In this document: piece after piece, positions 43,215 through 51,326 of the stretch
Layout of the letters: each line of letters starts with the position of its first letter
Position numbering within the stretch: position 1 is the stretch's first letter
Source: an uncultured Sphingopyxis sp.
GTDB lineage: Bacteria > Pseudomonadota > Alphaproteobacteria > Sphingomonadales > Sphingomonadaceae
DNA length: 64,000 nt
NCBI GenBank assembly: GCA_937873425.1
Contig: CALMYE010000013.1
Coordinates: 38,229 to 102,228, forward strand
Reading direction: 5' to 3'
Notes under the pieces: model-generated
Databases searched by the model: none
Seen by the model: the letters and a program-made list of their open reading frames with translations, nothing else
Told to the model about the DNA's origin: nothing
Translations under genes and position numbers: made by a program

Positions 43215-43481
43215 TCAGAACTTTTTTGACAGGAGATCCTTCAACGCAGCCTGGTCGAGCATCGCATCGGCCAGCAGCCGCTTAAGCTTCGCGTTCTCGC
43301 TCTCGAGCTCCTTCAGTCGCCGTGCCTCGGATATTTCCAGCCCGCCATACTTCGACTTCCAGTTGTAGATCGTCGCTTCCGACACACCGTGCCGCCGGGC
43401 CAGGTCCGCAGTCTTCGCGCCCGCCTCAGCCTCCTTCAGCACGCCGATGATCTGCTCTTCCGTAAACCTCGTTCTCTTCAT
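43215..43481 (-). CDS. IS3-family orfA (helix-turn-helix)
   Basis: This 88-residue protein, MKRTRFTEEQIIGVLKEAEAG..., has an HTH_Tnp_1 domain (LARRHGVSEATIYNWKSKYGGL) and a leucine-zipper C-terminus (LKELESENAKLKRLLADAML). The 3' end contains A6G (43227-43221 on the minus strand), the usual site of programmed frameshifting into orfB. It is intact, but orfB is not. Confidence 0.9.
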   Translation of the reverse strand: MKRTRFTEEQIIGVLKEAEAGAKTADLARRHGVSEATIYNWKSKYGGLEISEARRLKELESENAKLKRLLADAMLDQAALKDLLSKKF

Positions 43482-43548
43482 CTCGTCCGTCCTTCCATCA
43501 AGGCCGGACTCTAATCGAGACTGGAGGAAAATCAGGGGGTCACGTCAC

Positions 43549-43552
43549 GGGA
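43549..43552. repeat. Right target-site duplication of IS3 element (CGGG)
   Basis: CGGG directly follows the right inverted repeat and matches the four bases before the left one at 40767-40770. Confidence 0.6.
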
Positions 43553-43741
43553 GTATCGGCACCGCGGAAAATTGCAGCGTCCCGGGAGATCGCCGGCTCG
43601 CATGATTGGTTCGAAATGCTGTCCTCCGCAGCCGGCGGGAGATTCTCGACTTCCTTTATCGGGTCGGCGCTGCGGTCTAATTGCGCGCCGGGGTCCGCGG
43701 CGGTTGCACCGGCAGCGAACTCAACGGCGCAAATATGGCGT

Positions 43742-44311
43742 TTAGGCGGTTGCGTCCGCTGCGACGGCGCGCGGTTGCTGCTTCTTTCGCTTTGCTCGCC
43801 TCGTTACGCCGAGGCCGCTCTGCTTTGCAAGGCGCCTCTTATTCTCAACATAAGCAGGCGGGGCCGTCGGGTAGTTGTCAGGAAGGTTCCATTTGTCGAG
43901 ATACTCGTGGAATTCGAGGCCAAAATTCTTGCGGACATAAGCTCGCAAGAGCTTCACTTCCGATCCATCTTCAAGGCAGATGATCCTGTCCTCATACACA
44001 GTGGGATGGATCTCATTTTGCGGGTCGAGCTTCTTCGCGAGGTTCGGACCAATGCGCTTAGCCAACCATGGATCGAGGCCCTCATAGGCCGGATCATCGA
44101 TATTCTCGTCGCGGATTGCGGCGACCTTGGATGTGGCGCCTGCCATGTCGGAATCCGCGCTCGTTGTCGAATTCGCATCGGTCGCGCTTGCTTCCGCCGC
44201 CCTGGCATGCGGACCATCGGCGAGATTTGCAGACGCTGAACCTGCGTTCCGCAGTTCCACAAGGGTATTGTGGATCGATCGGATGAAATCAGGGATGTCT
44301 TGGTGAGACAT
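43742..44311 (-). CDS. MucR/Ros-family transcription regulator lacking zinc-binding histidines
   Basis: The 189-residue protein has a polar N-terminal extension, including MSHQDIPDFIRSIHNTLVEL, and a C-terminal MucR domain (about 100-180). That domain reads IICLEDGSEVKLLRAYVRKNF followed by HEYLDKWNLPDNYPTAPPAYVENKRRLAKQSGLG. The canonical zinc ligands are C-x2-D/C-x9-H-x3-H. Here C112 and D115 remain, but the two histidine positions are Y125 and N129. Some Mesorhizobium relatives fold and bind DNA without zinc, so loss of function is not implied. It borders the IS3 element. Confidence 0.82.
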   Translation of the reverse strand: MSHQDIPDFIRSIHNTLVELRNAGSASANLADGPHARAAEASATDANSTTSADSDMAGATSKVAAIRDENIDDPAYEGLDPWLAKRIGPNLAKKLDPQNEIHPTVYEDRIICLEDGSEVKLLRAYVRKNFGLEFHEYLDKWNLPDNYPTAPPAYVENKRRLAKQSGLGVTRRAKRKKQQPRAVAADATA

Positions 44312-44943
44312 CTGATTCTGCGAGAGATGTGCCTTGGTGATCTCGACACTTAAATCAAGAAGATCGCTAGCTATGGGGCCGTGCTTTCAAAAAGGAATCA
44401 GGGAAGATAGCCCTCCATAGGGCTGAAATTTCCAGAAGTCATCGGAAGCGATCTAAATTTGCTGCGTGACTACCGGCAAGGCAGAGCATTCATCACGTTT
44501 GTCTTCGCGGAAGAAATGGCGCCCTCGACCGGCTCCCGACGGGCTTGAAGATGCTACCTTCGATTGTCTCCCTCCGGATTGATATGGTGATTGGAGTCCG
44601 ATGTTGGGTCTGCGCGAGCACGGAGCACGCGGGTTCGCTGGACTGGCTCCCGAGGAGAAAGTCGGAACCGAGAGGCCGAGGCGTGTCAGGTGGATTTGCG
44701 CTTGGCGACTGTGCCAATCGAGTGTAGCAATTGACTGTGCAGCCGTCGGCTGCATGCTAGTAAAATCAATCACTTGCAACCGGCTCGAACTTGGCTGGGG
44801 ATCCTGCCGCCCCAGCCAGCCGGTGAAGATCATCCGAAATCGATCCAAGCCGCGCATCCGCGTCCGCCGCTCCCATTTTTGCTGATGTCCCCCGGCCGGT
44901 GGGCGCGATACTCTTCCCCGCAAAACAGCGAGAGGAGGATGCG
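44312..44943. other. Intergenic region between mucR-like gene and catabolic operon
   Basis: No gene is supported; the open frames lack recognisable motifs. A perfect 7-bp inverted repeat, TGCAGCC-GTC-GGCTGCA, lies at 44738-44754 next to TTGACT. The AGAGGAGG ribosome-binding site of the SDR gene is at the right end. Confidence 0.5.
44738..44754. promoter_or_regulatory. Palindrome upstream of the SDR operon
   Basis: TGCAGCCGTCGGCTGCA is a perfect palindrome with a 3-base centre, placed directly after TTGACT, a possible -35 box. It lies 190 bases before the operon start and could be an operator for a repressor; no regulator gene for it was identified. Confidence 0.4.
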
Positions 44944-45708
44944 ATGGACCTGGGTCTTGCGGGCAGGAAGGTGATCATGAACGGCGGCGCGCACGGCCTG
45001 GGGCTCGCGTCGCTCAAGATTTTCGCGGCCGAGGGCGCCGACGTCGCCTTCTTCTCGCGCGACGCCGGCAAGGTCGCGGCGGCGGTCGCGGCGATCGACG
45101 CGGCGGGGCCGGGCAAGGTGTTCGGCGAGCAATTCGACATGACCGGCGATCCCGACGGCTATCGCGCGTGGCTGGAGAAAGCCCGCGACACGCTCGGCGG
45201 CTGCGACATCTTCGTCCACACCGCGAGCTCGTCGGGACAGGGCGCGACCGGCGACTGGCAGCGCGGGCTCGACATGGACGTGATGGGCGCGGTCCACGGG
45301 GTCGAGGTGCTGACCGAAGCGCTTGCCGCGTCGGGCTCCGGCTCGATCCTCTTCATGTCGTCGACCGCGGCGGTCGAGACCTTCATCGTGCCGCAGGCGT
45401 TCAACGCGCTGAAGGCCGCGCTCATCACCTATGGCTCGCAGCTCAGCCAGTCGCTCGCGGCGCAGAATATCCGCGTCAACATCGTGTCGCCCGGCGCGAT
45501 CTACTATCCCGGCGGCAATTGGGAGACGATCAAGTCGGCGGTCCCCGCGCTCTATGAAGGCACGCTCGCGCAGATGCCGATGGGGCGCTTCGGCGAGCCC
45601 GAGGAGGTGGCCAAGGCGATCGTCTTCATGGCCTCGCCCGCCTGTCCCTATATGACCGGCGCGCATCTCGTCGTCGACGGCGGCTTCACCAAGCGCGTCC
45701 AGTTCTAG
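44944..45708 (+). CDS. SDR-family oxidoreductase with Phe at the catalytic Tyr position
   Basis: The 254-residue Rossmann protein has the nucleotide-binding GGAHGLGLA near residues 14-22 and the usual C-terminal PMGRFGEPEEVAKAIVFMASP and GAHLVVDGGF. The catalytic S140 and K157 are in place, but the tyrosine expected 13 residues after the serine is F153 (QAFNALKAAL). Either it works by an altered mechanism, or it has become a binding protein or hydratase-like relative. AGAGGAGG precedes the ATG. It heads a plus-strand operon of seven genes. The substrate is unknown. Confidence 0.82.
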   Translation: MDLGLAGRKVIMNGGAHGLGLASLKIFAAEGADVAFFSRDAGKVAAAVAAIDAAGPGKVFGEQFDMTGDPDGYRAWLEKARDTLGGCDIFVHTASSSGQGATGDWQRGLDMDVMGAVHGVEVLTEALAASGSGSILFMSSTAAVETFIVPQAFNALKAALITYGSQLSQSLAAQNIRVNIVSPGAIYYPGGNWETIKSAVPALYEGTLAQMPMGRFGEPEEVAKAIVFMASPACPYMTGAHLVVDGGFTKRVQF

Positions 45709-45719
45709 GGCGCCGCGCG

Positions 45720-46364
45720 ATGAAGCTCTATCAGTCGGTCGGCCCCAATCCGCGCGTGGTGCTGATGTATCTCGCCGAGACGGGGGTGGCGGTCGAGCGC
45801 CGGTTCATCGACATCATGGCGGGCGAGAACCGCGAGGGCGAGTTCCGCGCGAAAAGCCCGCTCGGCCACACGCCGCTGCTCGAACTCGACGACGGGACGT
45901 GCATCGCGGAGAGCCTCGCGATCTGCGAATATCTCGACGAAACGCTGGGCGGACATGCGATGCTCGGCGCGACGGCGGAAGAGCGCGCACGGACGCGCAT
46001 GCTCGCGCGGATGATCGACCAGCTCGTCGTCGTGCCGATGACGGCGGGCTTTCGCGGCGCCGAGGGGCTGGCGATGTTCCAGAGCCGGCTGCTCTGCCTG
46101 CCCGATGCCGCGGCTGACCTGAAGCGCCTCGCCGCCGACGGGCTCGCGGCACTCGACCGGTTCGCCGGCGCGGGGCCGTGGGTGGCGGGCGAGCGGTTCA
46201 GCCTCGCCGACATCCTGCTCTACAGCTTCGTCGAATTCGGCGCGATGGTCGGACAGCCGCCCGATCCGTCGCTGACCAACGTTGCCGCGTGGCGCGGGCG
46301 CGTCGCGGAGCGGCCGAGTGCCGCGGCCAGCGCCAACCCCAAACAGGGCATCGGAGACAGCTGA
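45720..46364 (+). CDS. Glutathione S-transferase family protein
   Basis: In 214 residues, the N-terminal thioredoxin-like domain contains MKLYQSVGPNPRVVLMYLAE, with SPLGHTPLLELDDGTCIAESLAICEYLDE holding the cis-proline and the glutathione-binding ES pair. A helical C-terminal domain has GERFSLADILLYSFVEFG. It could conjugate or cleave a thioether or ether intermediate of the pathway. It starts 11 bases after the SDR gene and ends directly before the E1 alpha gene. Confidence 0.88.
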   Translation: MKLYQSVGPNPRVVLMYLAETGVAVERRFIDIMAGENREGEFRAKSPLGHTPLLELDDGTCIAESLAICEYLDETLGGHAMLGATAEERARTRMLARMIDQLVVVPMTAGFRGAEGLAMFQSRLLCLPDAAADLKRLAADGLAALDRFAGAGPWVAGERFSLADILLYSFVEFGAMVGQPPDPSLTNVAAWRGRVAERPSAAASANPKQGIGDS

Positions 46365-47345
46365 ATGACCGACATGACGATCGACCGCGACACGCTGCGC
46401 GACATCTACACCCGCACGATGCGCGTCGCGCGCGCCGACGAGAAATTCCGCTCGCTGCTGATGACCGGCAAGCTTGCGGTCATCTATTACACCGTGCGCG
46501 GACAGGAGCTGGTGTCGGCGGCGGCGATGGCGGCGCTTGAACCTTCCGACTATCTCGTCACCACCTATCGCGGCCAGCACGACCAGATCGCCAAGGGCGT
46601 GCCGTTGAACCCGCTGTTCGCGGAGATCGCGGGCAAGGCCGGCGGCACCTGCCGCGGCAAGGGCGGGTCGATGCACATCACCCATCCGGAGACGGGCGTG
46701 ATGGTGACGACCGGCGTGGTCGGCTCCGGCCTGCCGATCGCCAACGGCCTTGCGCTCGCATCGCAGAATCGCGGCGACGGCCGGGTGACGATCGTCTGCT
46801 TCGGCGACGGCGCGACCAATATCGGCGCCTTCCACGAGGCGATGAACATGGCGCAGCTGTGGAAGCTGCCCGTCATCTTCCTCTGCCAGAACAACCGCTA
46901 TGGCGAGCATACCGCCTTCGCCGACCATACGAAGGTCGATTCGATCGTCACCCGCGCCGCCGCCTATGGGATGAACGGCGTCAAGGTCGACGGCAACGAC
47001 GCGATCGCGATGTATAATGCGACCAAAGCCGCGGCCGACCGCGCCCGCGCGGGCGAGGGGCCGACGCTGATCGAGGCGATGTGCTATCGCATGATGGGCC
47101 ATTTCTTCGGCGCCGACTTTTCCTACATGCCGCCCGAGCATCTCGCCGAAATGGCGGCCGAGGACCCGCTGCCGCGCCTCCGCCAACTGATGCTCGACCA
47201 TCAGTTCAGCGAGGCCGAGCTCGACGCGATCGTCGCCGACCTCGACGCACAGATGGACGCTGCCGCCGAGTTCGCCGCCAACAGCCCGCTGCCGGGGCCG
47301 GAGGAAATCCGCAAGGACGTCTTCGAAGAGGAGATCGCGGCATGA
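46365..47345 (+). CDS. Thiamine-pyrophosphate-dependent dehydrogenase E1, alpha subunit
   Basis: The 326-residue protein has the thiamine-diphosphate motif from GDG at 147-149 to NN at 176-177 (FGDGATNIGAFHEAMNMAQ...). It also has YYTVRGQELVSAA and YRGQHDQIAKG, typical of the E1 alpha of branched-chain 2-oxoacid, pyruvate and acetoin dehydrogenases. It decarboxylates a 2-oxoacid or cleaves a ketol and hands the acyl group to a lipoyl domain. Its stop overlaps the E1 beta start (ATGA). The natural substrate is not evident. Confidence 0.9.
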   Translation: MTDMTIDRDTLRDIYTRTMRVARADEKFRSLLMTGKLAVIYYTVRGQELVSAAAMAALEPSDYLVTTYRGQHDQIAKGVPLNPLFAEIAGKAGGTCRGKGGSMHITHPETGVMVTTGVVGSGLPIANGLALASQNRGDGRVTIVCFGDGATNIGAFHEAMNMAQLWKLPVIFLCQNNRYGEHTAFADHTKVDSIVTRAAAYGMNGVKVDGNDAIAMYNATKAAADRARAGEGPTLIEAMCYRMMGHFFGADFSYMPPEHLAEMAAEDPLPRLRQLMLDHQFSEAELDAIVADLDAQMDAAAEFAANSPLPGPEEIRKDVFEEEIAA

Positions 47346-48331
47346 GCCAGATCACGATGACCCAGGCGATCAACCGCGCGATCGACGAGGCGATGGCCGA
47401 GGACGAGGGCGTGATCCTGCTCGGCGAGGATGTCGCGGCGAAGCAGGGCGGCGGCGTGTTCAAAATCTCGTCGGGCCTGACCGAGAAATATGGCGAGCAT
47501 CGCATCCGCGCGACGCCGATCTCCGAACAGGCGATCGTCGGCGCCTGCGTCGGCGCGGCGCTGACCGGCTTCCGCCCGATCGCCGAGATCATGCTGATGA
47601 ACTTTGTCACCGTGGCGATGGACCAGATCGTCAACCATGCCGCGAAGCTGCGGTTCATGTCGGGCGGGCAGACCAACGTGCCGCTGGTCATCCGCACCAC
47701 CACCGGCGTCGGCGTCGGTTTCGGTGGACAGCATAGCGACATGCTGGAGGCGTGGTTCGCGCATGTGCCGGGGCTGAAGATCGTCACACCGTCGAACGCC
47801 GCCGACGCGCAGGGACTGATGCGCGCTGCTATCGCCTGCAACGATCCCGTGATCTTCATCGAGAATATCCTTTGCTACGGCCTGAAGTCCGACGATCCGG
47901 GGCCGGGCCATGTCGTGCCGCTCGGCAAGGCTGCGGTCGCGCGCGAGGGCAGCGACTGCACCATCGTCACCTACGGCCGCACCGTGCTCGACGCGCTCGA
48001 AGTGGCGGAGCGGCTCGCCGGGGAGGGGATTTCGGTCGAGGTCGTCGACCTCAGAACCATCGCCCCCTATGACGAGGCGACCGTCACCGCGTCGGCCGAA
48101 AAGACCGGCCGCGTGGTCGTGCTGCACGAGGCGGTGAAGCAGTACGGCACCGGCGCCGAGATTGCCGCGCGCCTCAATGAAAGGCTGTTCGGCAGGCTGA
48201 AGGCGCCGGTGACGCGCATCGGCGGGGCCTTCTCGGCGGTCCCGATGGCCAATGCGCTCGAACAGGCGTGGATTCCGAACAAGGATGCGATCGCCGATGC
48301 GGTGCGCGCCGCGGTGAACTGGGAAGGGTGA
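47342..48331 (+). CDS. Thiamine-pyrophosphate-dependent dehydrogenase E1, beta subunit
   Basis: The 329-residue protein carries the transketolase-like pyrimidine domain (MTQAINRAIDEAMAEDEGVILLGEDVAAKQGGGVFKISSGL..., PISEQAIVGACVGAALTGFRPIAEIM) and the C-terminal domain (VVDLRTIAPYDEATVTASAEKTGRVVVLHEAVKQYGTGAEIAA). The ATG at 47342 overlaps the alpha gene; the longer upstream frame is a shadow of alpha. Together they form an alpha2-beta2 E1. Confidence 0.92.
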   Translation: MSQITMTQAINRAIDEAMAEDEGVILLGEDVAAKQGGGVFKISSGLTEKYGEHRIRATPISEQAIVGACVGAALTGFRPIAEIMLMNFVTVAMDQIVNHAAKLRFMSGGQTNVPLVIRTTTGVGVGFGGQHSDMLEAWFAHVPGLKIVTPSNAADAQGLMRAAIACNDPVIFIENILCYGLKSDDPGPGHVVPLGKAAVAREGSDCTIVTYGRTVLDALEVAERLAGEGISVEVVDLRTIAPYDEATVTASAEKTGRVVVLHEAVKQYGTGAEIAARLNERLFGRLKAPVTRIGGAFSAVPMANALEQAWIPNKDAIADAVRAAVNWEG

Positions 48332-48335
48332 GGCG

Positions 48336-48566
48336 ATGGCGGAAGAATTGCGCATCCCCAAGATCGGCATGTCGGCGACCGAAATGACGCTGACCGAATG
48401 GATGGTCGGCGACGGCGAGCAGGTCGCGGTCGGCGACATCATCTACACCGTCGAAACCGACAAGACGACGGTCGAGGTCGAGGCGCAGGCCGCTGGGATC
48501 ATCCACCCGACCGGGGTGGAGGGCGAGGTCTATCCGGTCGGCGCGCTGATCGGCACGATCGAATGA
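48336..48566 (+). CDS. Stand-alone lipoyl carrier domain
   Basis: The 76 residues form a single biotinyl/lipoyl domain with the modified lysine K43 in VETDKTTVEVEA. No acyltransferase, subunit-binding or E3 domain is attached and none is encoded nearby. It starts four bases after E1 beta and overlaps the next gene. It must act as a mobile acyl or electron carrier for the E1 enzyme, with E2 and E3 functions supplied from elsewhere or not used. Confidence 0.88.
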   Translation: MAEELRIPKIGMSATEMTLTEWMVGDGEQVAVGDIIYTVETDKTTVEVEAQAAGIIHPTGVEGEVYPVGALIGTIE

Positions 48567-48955
48567 CCCCGCTCGAAGCGAGCAAGGCGATGTATGCCGA
48601 GGTCGCTAGGGGCGATTGGGACGCGGTGGCCGACTATATGGCCGAGGATTTCGTCATCCACGAACCGGCCTCGCTCCCCTATGGCGGCGAATGGCGCGGG
48701 CGCGACGCGCTGCAGCGGCTCTATGCGCATGTCATGGGCTATTGGGAGGACCCGGTCGTCGAATGGCAGGAACTGGTCGGCGGCGAAAGATATGCCGTCG
48801 CCTTGCTCCATTTCACCGTCACCGCGCGCTCGAGCGGCAAAAGGTTCGAGACGCACATCGCCGAGGTCACCACCTTCGACGACGCCGGCAAGATGGCGTC
48901 GATGCGCATCCATTATTTCGACACCGCGGCCATGCTCGGCCAGTTGCAGGCTTGA
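48563..48955 (+). CDS. SnoaL-like (NTF2-fold) protein
   Basis: The 130-residue cone-fold protein, MTPLEASKAMYAEVARGDWDAVADYMAEDFVIHEP..., has the SnoaL/NTF2-like pattern and FHTVTARSSGK-type strands (HFTVTARSSGKRFETHIAEVTTFDDAGKM). Such proteins act as isomerases, hydratases or cyclases in ring metabolism. The ATG at 48563 overlaps the lipoyl gene stop. The exact reaction is unknown. Confidence 0.78.
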   Translation: MTPLEASKAMYAEVARGDWDAVADYMAEDFVIHEPASLPYGGEWRGRDALQRLYAHVMGYWEDPVVEWQELVGGERYAVALLHFTVTARSSGKRFETHIAEVTTFDDAGKMASMRIHYFDTAAMLGQLQA

Positions 48956-48962
48956 GCGCGGC

Positions 48963-49874
48963 GTGAAGAAGGTCATCGTTCTCGGCGCGCCCGCCGATCA
49001 GGGGATTCCGCTGCTCACGGCGCTGAAGGCGCGCGGGCTGGAGCCGACCGCCGGCGTGCGGCGGCCAGGTGCGATGGCGGCGACGGTGCATCCGGACGTC
49101 CCCGAGGTCGCGGCCGACCTCTACGATGTCGCGAGCCTGACGGCTGCCTTCCGCGGGCACGACGCGCTCGCGATGCACCTGCCGTTCGAGTTCGACCGCG
49201 CCCGCGCCGCGGCGATGGGGCGCAACATCGCCGAGGCGGCGCGGATGGCGGGGCTTCGGAAAATCGTCTTCAACACGAGCTGCTTCGTCGCCGACCATGA
49301 TCTCGGCCTGTCGGCGCACGACGGACGGCGCGACATCGAACGTGCGATCCACGAAAGCGGCACGCCCTATGTCATTATCGAACCGATGGTGTTCATGGAC
49401 AATATCGTCCGCATCTGGTCGCGCCCGGCGATCGTGAACGGCGGCGTCTTCGCCTATCCGGCGGCCGAGACGCTGAAGATCAGCTGGGTATGTCTGGAGG
49501 ATGTCGCGGCCTATATGGTTTCGGCGCTGCTCCACGAGGATCTGGTCGCCGACCGGATCGCCGTGGGCGGCCCCGAGGCGCTGGTCGGTGCCGAGGTCGC
49601 CGAGCGGCTGAGCGCCGCGGTGGGGCGGCCGGTGCGCTTCCAGAGTCTCAGCCCCGATGAATTCGCCGCGCGGATGAGCGAGCTCGTCACCGGCTCGCGC
49701 CACATGCAGCCGCACGGCATCTATGACGGGATGGCGAAATTCTATCGCTGGTATAATGACCAGCCGGTGTCGCCGGTCGCGCTCGATGCGGTGCCGGCAG
49801 CGCGGCTGCTCGGCGTAACGCCGACGCCTTTCGCCGACTGGGCGGCGCGGCAGGACTGGTCGCCGGCCGCCTGA
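48963..49874 (+). CDS. NmrA-like NAD(P)-binding protein
   Basis: About 303 residues start at the GTG at 48963. The N-terminal VIVLGAPADQGIPLLTALKARG is an atypical-SDR (NmrA/HSCARG) nucleotide-binding strand-turn, followed by GLRKIVFNTSCFVADHD and YVIIEPMVFMDNI. Members act as redox sensors or as isoflavone-reductase-like and ether-cleaving reductases. It is the last gene of the plus-strand operon and converges on the Rieske gene. No terminator is visible in the 10-base gap. Confidence 0.75.
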   Translation: MKKVIVLGAPADQGIPLLTALKARGLEPTAGVRRPGAMAATVHPDVPEVAADLYDVASLTAAFRGHDALAMHLPFEFDRARAAAMGRNIAEAARMAGLRKIVFNTSCFVADHDLGLSAHDGRRDIERAIHESGTPYVIIEPMVFMDNIVRIWSRPAIVNGGVFAYPAAETLKISWVCLEDVAAYMVSALLHEDLVADRIAVGGPEALVGAEVAERLSAAVGRPVRFQSLSPDEFAARMSELVTGSRHMQPHGIYDGMAKFYRWYNDQPVSPVALDAVPAARLLGVTPTPFADWAARQDWSPAA

Positions 49875-49884
49875 CGCGCGCCCG

Positions 49885-51309
49885 TCAGGGCAGCTGCCCC
49901 TCCACATATTTCTCCAGCGTGCGGTGGAAATGCCGGATGCGGCTTTCCTGATAATGGCCGAGTTCGATCACGCCGCCCGGCGACGACTTCATCCCCTCCT
50001 GCACATAGGGAAGATTCTCCATATCCTGGTCGAACACGCCTGCGAGCGCAGCGCCGATCAGGTGGCTCGCGCTGGCGAAGGGCTGGTCGTCGGGGATCAG
50101 GTGCATCGGCGCCGACCGCGGCGGCTTCTCGCCCTTCGGCGTGCGCATTAGGATGCGCACCTCCATCAGGCAATGATCGACGTCGCCCCATGGCCGCCAG
50201 CGATAGACGATGTTCGGCACCAGTCCGCCCCACGGCGCCCAATTCGGGAAGATGTTGTAAGTGAAATTGTCGAGCATCTCGCTGTCGGTCGCGTCCGAAT
50301 AATCATGCCCGTTCATCGCCGAAAAGGCGTCGCGGTTCGCCTGTGCGAGCACCTTGCGCGCCAGCATCGGATCGTCGGCGTCAAATCCTTTCAGATCTTT
50401 CGGATCGCCAGTCGCGCGCCGCGCGCGGCTGTCACCGCCGCCGATGAACTCCTCGAGCGATTTCAGGACATAGAATTGATCCTTGCCCTTGATGTGCGGC
50501 GACATGGCGCCCGCCGGCGTGATCGCGCGGTTGAGGAAGTCGCCGTAAAGGTCGTAGCGCGTGTTGGCGTCGGCGGTGAAGCCCAGGATCTGCGGATGGG
50601 TGACGATGCTGTGCCACGCCTCCATGAACGCCTCGGCCACCGCCTTCCAGTTCGCCGGGATGATGCGGCCGATCCACGCGCCGGTGTGGCACTCGTCGAG
50701 CCGCCAATTGTCGTAATGCTCGATCCCCGCGCCGACCCACTCGCGGAACGGCGGCAGGGCGTGATTCTCGGTGACGAGGATGAAGCCCTGCCAGCGGTCG
50801 ACCTTCAGCTCGGGCAGGCGCATGTCCTTGCCTTCCAGATGCCTGAAGTCCCACGCGCAGGGCGCTTCCTTGAAGCGGCCGTCGTGATGCCAGGCGAAAC
50901 CGTGGAAGGGGCAGCGCAGATGCACCGCGGGGCCGCTCTCGGTCCTCAGCTTGCGGCCGCGGTGGAGGCAGACATTGTAGAATGCCTTGACCGACCCGTC
51001 CTTCTGGCGGACGAGCAGGACGCTCTTTTCGTTGATGTCGTAGACGACCGTGTCGCCGGGGTCCGGCATATCTTCCTCGCGTGCCGCGAACTGCCAGATA
51101 TTCGGCCACATCTTTTCGCGTTCCAGCTTCGCCCAGTCCTCGCTGACGTAACGCTCGATCGCGATCGGCGCGTCGCCGAGCTCCTGGTTGGATTCGAGCA
51201 GCAGATAGTCGGGGGCGCGCCGCGTGTCGGCCTTCAGCATGTCGGTGTAGCTGGTGCCGGGGCAGCGGTCGTCGCGGTCTTGCGCCTGGGGAGGACTGAG
51301 GTCGTTCAT
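49885..51309 (-). CDS. Rieske non-haem iron oxygenase, catalytic subunit (first)
   Basis: The 474-residue protein has the Rieske cluster ligands C114-x-H116 and C133-x2-H136 (VCLHRGRK, RCPFHGFAW). A mononuclear iron site is formed by H233 and H238 in EAFMEAWHSIVTHPQ with a later aspartate near DNFTYNIFPN. It hydroxylates an aromatic or alicyclic substrate using electrons from a reductase and ferredoxin not found nearby. No beta-subunit gene adjoins it. It lies 17 bases downstream of a second Rieske gene. Confidence 0.9.
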   Translation of the reverse strand: MNDLSPPQAQDRDDRCPGTSYTDMLKADTRRAPDYLLLESNQELGDAPIAIERYVSEDWAKLEREKMWPNIWQFAAREEDMPDPGDTVVYDINEKSVLLVRQKDGSVKAFYNVCLHRGRKLRTESGPAVHLRCPFHGFAWHHDGRFKEAPCAWDFRHLEGKDMRLPELKVDRWQGFILVTENHALPPFREWVGAGIEHYDNWRLDECHTGAWIGRIIPANWKAVAEAFMEAWHSIVTHPQILGFTADANTRYDLYGDFLNRAITPAGAMSPHIKGKDQFYVLKSLEEFIGGGDSRARRATGDPKDLKGFDADDPMLARKVLAQANRDAFSAMNGHDYSDATDSEMLDNFTYNIFPNWAPWGGLVPNIVYRWRPWGDVDHCLMEVRILMRTPKGEKPPRSAPMHLIPDDQPFASASHLIGAALAGVFDQDMENLPYVQEGMKSSPGGVIELGHYQESRIRHFHRTLEKYVEGQLP

Positions 51310-51326
51310 CTGAAGCTCCGATAGGG

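Larger units (their letters stand above)
40803..43220 (-). pseudogene. IS3-family transposase orfB, three independent lesions
   Basis: The integrase reads from near 43214 down to 40803 in pieces. First, after SERRA the frame stops and resumes at MINRKKTQRIYQEEG, consistent with loss of roughly 50 codons. Second, the IS110-family element splits the segment GMIVSDN from [12 protein letters not shown]. Third, a one-base deletion near 41100 shifts GVEWH out of frame with [24 protein letters not shown]. The C-terminal part with [19 protein letters not shown] is intact. The first catalytic residues lie in RWSLDFVHD and the last in [12 protein letters not shown]. Confidence 0.85.
40771..43548 (-). 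mobile_element. Decayed IS3-family element interrupted by an IS110-family element
   Basis: Terminal inverted repeats TGACGTGACCCCCTG (40771-40785) and CAGGGGGTCACGTCA (43534-43548) enclose orfA and a broken orfB and are flanked by CGGG duplications. About 1.66 kb at 41167-42822 belong to a second element inserted into orfB. What remains is about 1.12 kb, shorter than a usual 1.2-1.25 kb member, because orfB also has an internal deletion. The element cannot transpose by itself. Confidence 0.85.

Noticed and set aside
43553-43741. Minus-strand open frame that continues across the IS3 insertion site once the element and one CGGG copy are removed
   Set aside because: No plausible start codon or domain was found; the open stretch may be chance.
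44453-44923. 156-codon minus-strand frame in the region before the SDR operon
   Set aside because: It has no domain, no ribosome-binding site and overlaps the SDR promoter region.
45705-48442. Two long minus-strand frames (498 and 413 codons) opposite GST and E1 genes
   Set aside because: The plus-strand genes are full length with cofactor motifs and overlapping starts; the opposite frames are His/Arg-rich shadows.
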